The notes below the pieces were generated by a model. That model was not told the DNA's origin. It saw only the letters and a program-made list of their open reading frames with translations, and did not search any database. The translations under genes and the position numbers were made by a program. From Enoplolaimus lenunculus (taxonomy: Eukaryota > Nematoda > Enoplea > Enoplida > Thoracostomopsidae): 64,000 bases of DNA. Positions within the stretch are counted from its first letter, which is position 1. Every line of letters begins with the position of its first letter. The DNA is taken from the NCBI GenBank assembly GCA_030248215.1, contig JASANG010000335.1:166780-230779 (forward strand), in the 5' to 3' direction. Positions 60,904 to 64,000 of the stretch are shown here, piece by piece.

Positions 60904-62337
60904 TAACCTCTTCTCACATTGAGTTGCCTGTAGGTAACTCAGCGCAGTGTATATACGTTAAATAGTATATATCGTACCGTGTTTAACATTTGCAACACGT
61001 ATACATAGTACTAAATCACCACAAGACGTGAGAGCTCCTCGGGTTCGAGCGTCAAGCTCCGTGGTGATGGTATACGCCTCCCACTCCAGTCACTGGAGTT
61101 CGAATCCTAGCATAAAAGTAGATCTCAGGGGAAATAGAAAATATTCAAGTGAGAAAGGGTTAAGCGAAAAATTTTCAGTTTACTATCTATAACCTCTTCT
61201 CACATTGAGTTGCCTGTAGGTAACTCAGCGCAGTGTATATACGTTAAATAGTATATATCGTACCGTGTTTAACAATTGCAACACGTATACATAGTACTAA
61301 ATCACCACAAGATGTGAGAGCTCCTCGGGCTCGAGCGTCAAGCTCCGTGGTGATGGTATACGCCTCCCACTCCAGTCACTGGAGTTCGAATCCTAGCATA
61401 AAAGTAGATCTCAGGGGAAATAGAAAATATTCAAGTGAGAAAGGGTTAAGCGAAAAATTTTCAGTTTACTATCTATAACCTCTTCTCACATTGAGTTGCC
61501 TGTAGGTAACTCAGCGCAGTGTATATACGTTAAATAGTATATATCGTACCGTGTTTAACAATTTCAACACGTATACATAGTACTAAATCACCACAAGACG
61601 TGAGAGCCCCTCGGGCTCGAGCGTCAAGCTCCTATAGCTGAGTGGTGATGGTATACGCCTCCCACTCCAGTCACTGGAGTTCGAATTCTAGCATAAAAGT
61701 AGGTCTCAGGGGAAATAGAAAATATTCATGTGAGAAAGGGTTAAGCGAAAAATTTTCAGTTTAATATCTATAACCTCTTCTCACATTCAGTTGCCTGTAG
61801 CCAACTCAGCGCAGTGTATATACGTTAAATAGTATATATCGCACCGTGTTTAACAATTGCAACACGTATGCATAGTACTAAATCACCACAAGACGTGAGA
61901 GCTCCCGCGGGCTCGAGTGTCAAGCTCCTATAGCTGAGTGATGATGGTATACGCCTCCCACTCCAGTCACTGGAGTTCGAATCCTAGCATAAAAGTAGGT
62001 CTCAGGGGAAATAGAAAATATTCATGTGAGAAAGGGTTAAGCGAAAAATTTCAGTTTACTATCTATAACCTCTTCTCACATTGAGTTGCCTGTAGGCAAC
62101 TCAGCTCAGTGTATATACGTTAAATAGTAAATATCGCACCGTGTGTAACAATTGCAAAACGTATACATAGTACTAAATCTCCACAAGACGTGAGAGCCCC
62201 CTCGGGCTCGAGCGTCAAGCTCCTATACCTGAGTGGTGATGGTATACGCCTCCCACTCCAGTCACTGGAGTTCGAATCATAGCATAAAAGTAGGTCTCAG
62301 GGGAAAGAGAAAATATTCATGTGAGAAAGGGTTAAGT
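60904..62337 (+). repeat. Tandem array of five tRNA-derived units
   Basis: Units begin near 60904, 61191, 61477, 61772 and 62067 and are 271-295 bases. Each starts AACCTCTTCTCACATTGAGT and has a tRNA-like core. The core holds an A-box-like TAGCTGAGTGGTGATGG in the better copies, then CTCCCACTCCAGTCACTGGA and a B-box-like GAGTTCGAATCC. A tail AAGTAGGTCTCAGGGGAAAT follows. Core plus tail is the design of a tRNA-derived SINE; head-to-tail arrangement of full units is unusual for SINEs. Units 1 and 2 lack part of the A box and are nearly identical to each other. Confidence 0.85.
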
Positions 62338-64000
62338 AAATACTAAGCTTTTTGAGCAAAACCAAATAAGCACCAAATGCGAGAAACAATCATAATGTGT
62401 TATAGTTGGCTCTATTATAACTATCATGAGCTGTGTTCTTCAACTTAGCAGCAACTGCTATGCTGAACTACAGCTTCCCTCAAAATTCTTTGAGACCTGA
62501 ACCTCCCAGAAATTTTTGAGGAAACTTACAGGGTTGATGAAATTTCTGATTTTTGTGTTAAAAACTACAAGGTAATTATTACTTTTAAATTCCCACATTT
62601 GCCAAACTGCTGGGTCAAAGTTTTGCATTGCTGTGCTCAATCACTTTGAGAACCACAAACTGTCTTAGCAATTTGCAACAATTAAACAATGAACCAGTAT
62701 GTTTAAGTTAAGCCATCTGTCTTTTATGTTTTTACTTTTTATCCATGGTATGAAAATGGACATCCTCTTTATAGAATGGACATGTAAGTTTGTTTAAATG
62801 AATGAATTTCTTACATGTGGTAAGAGAAGACATTTCAAATAACCACGTGTTATTCAATTTCAGTATTTATTTAATCAATTCTCCTTGTGAGATGAAGAAA
62901 ATGGGTACTATTCATATGAGTGATATCAATTGCATATGACTTTGCAAAACACTGACCATAAAGATGTTTCAATGCAATTATGGAATTGATACTTCTGTAT
63001 AACCCTGGCTGCTACAACAACAGTGAACTGTAATAATGTTGAAATCAGGTTTCCAGCACTCCGCAATGGACAGGTCACAGCCCCTGCATCAAGCGTTCAT
63101 TATCCAAACAGCTAAACAACTACTGACAAGTTGGGGATGGTTTTGGGTTACTGGAACAGCAAGAAGCGGTTAGTGCCAGTTGGTGAATTTTCTGCTGAAG
63201 CGCTTATTTCAATTGATGGGCCAGCATGGTTGTGGCTGCAGAACTTCCACTGTGGGTAACTACAGCAATACGATTTTGGGTTTGAAAATACGATTTGTAT
63301 CTAGGCTTACACATTGAAACAACTGACTTTGATTACTTTACCGATGCACTGTAAAATATAAATTCGGTCGTTCTAACATTGTTTTACGTTCGTCCAGAAA
63401 GCTAGTCAAAAAACATTACTGAAAATCAAACAAAATTTTGACATCATTCGTCGTGATGATGTTTTAAAGTTAATGAAGTGAAAAAAGACGATTCGTTCTT
63501 AACTCAGAAATGGTTATTACAAAAATCGTACTGGGGCGATTAACTGTGTTTAAACTCTCTACATTAATGCAGTTACTATCATGCTCATAACGTCTATTTC
63601 ACTTTGAGATTCGTCCACAATGCTGCAAATGGCGAAGCCTTTTTCCAATATTACTTTGGGAAAATAGGGTCAAAGGTAATTTGAATTTTTAAATGAGTGG
63701 TAAATTATTTGAAACATTTTATAAACAGTAGTGAAGAAATCAAAGTTGCGTTTTTTGAAAAACGCGATAAAAACGCAATTTCAATTTCCCACTGCTGGTT
63801 TTGAAAATGATGGAAATGGGGCTACCATTAGCATTGAGCTGTAAAACATAGACGGTGAGTTTCTAGGGGGCTCTGACTTCTGTATAGAATTTGTACTGCG
63901 TATATACCATGAACTATATACACTGTTTTATGTTCGCCCGCCACTGAAAGATTTCGCAGAGGCTTTTAATTGGCCTAAGCATAACATTTCACTTGACATT
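62338..64000. other. Right end of window, no recognisable gene
   Basis: No supported exon. A stretch near 63740-63800 has GCGTTTTTTGAAAAACGC and TTTCAATTTCCCACTG words like those in the Harbinger-type element at 45551-47156, so part of another such element may begin here. It may also be intron of the kinase gene, whose ectodomain must lie to the right. Confidence 0.4.

Noticed and set aside
63050-63170. Possible exon after TTTCCAG
   Set aside because: Short frame without a family match or clear donor; not enough to call.

Overview
The window is animal genomic DNA, AT-rich and intron-rich, and almost certainly from a nematode. Two independent signs point there. The Argonaute exons at the left end match the wording of the worm miRNA Argonautes ALG-1/ALG-2 (for example the C-terminal [14 protein letters not shown]). 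The hexamer TTAGGC, the nematode telomere repeat, is scattered through many short mobile elements. Species cannot be told; long introns and heavy repeat load suggest a large repeat-rich genome (inference).

Layout. 1-4,860: the last five coding exons and 3' end of an ALG-1-like Argonaute (+). 4,860-16,100: intergenic DNA with short inverted-repeat elements. 16,100-26,670: a nested mobile block, made of a tRNA-derived repeat entered by an LTR element (16,425-20,439, two ~715-base LTRs, gag-like frames only), with a Polinton-like element abutting it (20,440-26,666, ~1.6 kb inverted arms, one polymerase fragment). Both are fossils and are described as such. 26,670-43,950: mostly repeats, a 32-base satellite and one possible orphan exon at 35,101-35,244. 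43,952-48,155: a two-exon FMRFamide-receptor-like GPCR (+) with a PIF/Harbinger-type element in its intron. 50,137-59,180: eight exons of a receptor tyrosine kinase (-), transmembrane segment to stop codon, with introns full of short elements. 59,200-64,000: repeats, including five tandem copies of the tRNA-derived unit.

The three host genes have unrelated roles (miRNA effector, neuropeptide receptor, receptor kinase) and nothing suggests an operon. Exon boundaries were read by eye; in every case the flanking GT/AG and codon phases agree, and this is the main support for the gene models.

Most interesting observations: (1) a hAT-type MITE whose 8-base target duplication is exactly the first 8 bases of a kinase intron, so it duplicated the 5' splice site; (2) this MITE family carries (TTAGGC)n arrays; (3) four hairpins with compensatory stem changes in the leader of the gag-only LTR element; (4) a cassette of heat-shock elements, CCAAT boxes, a CRE and a TATA box inside the Polinton-like element.
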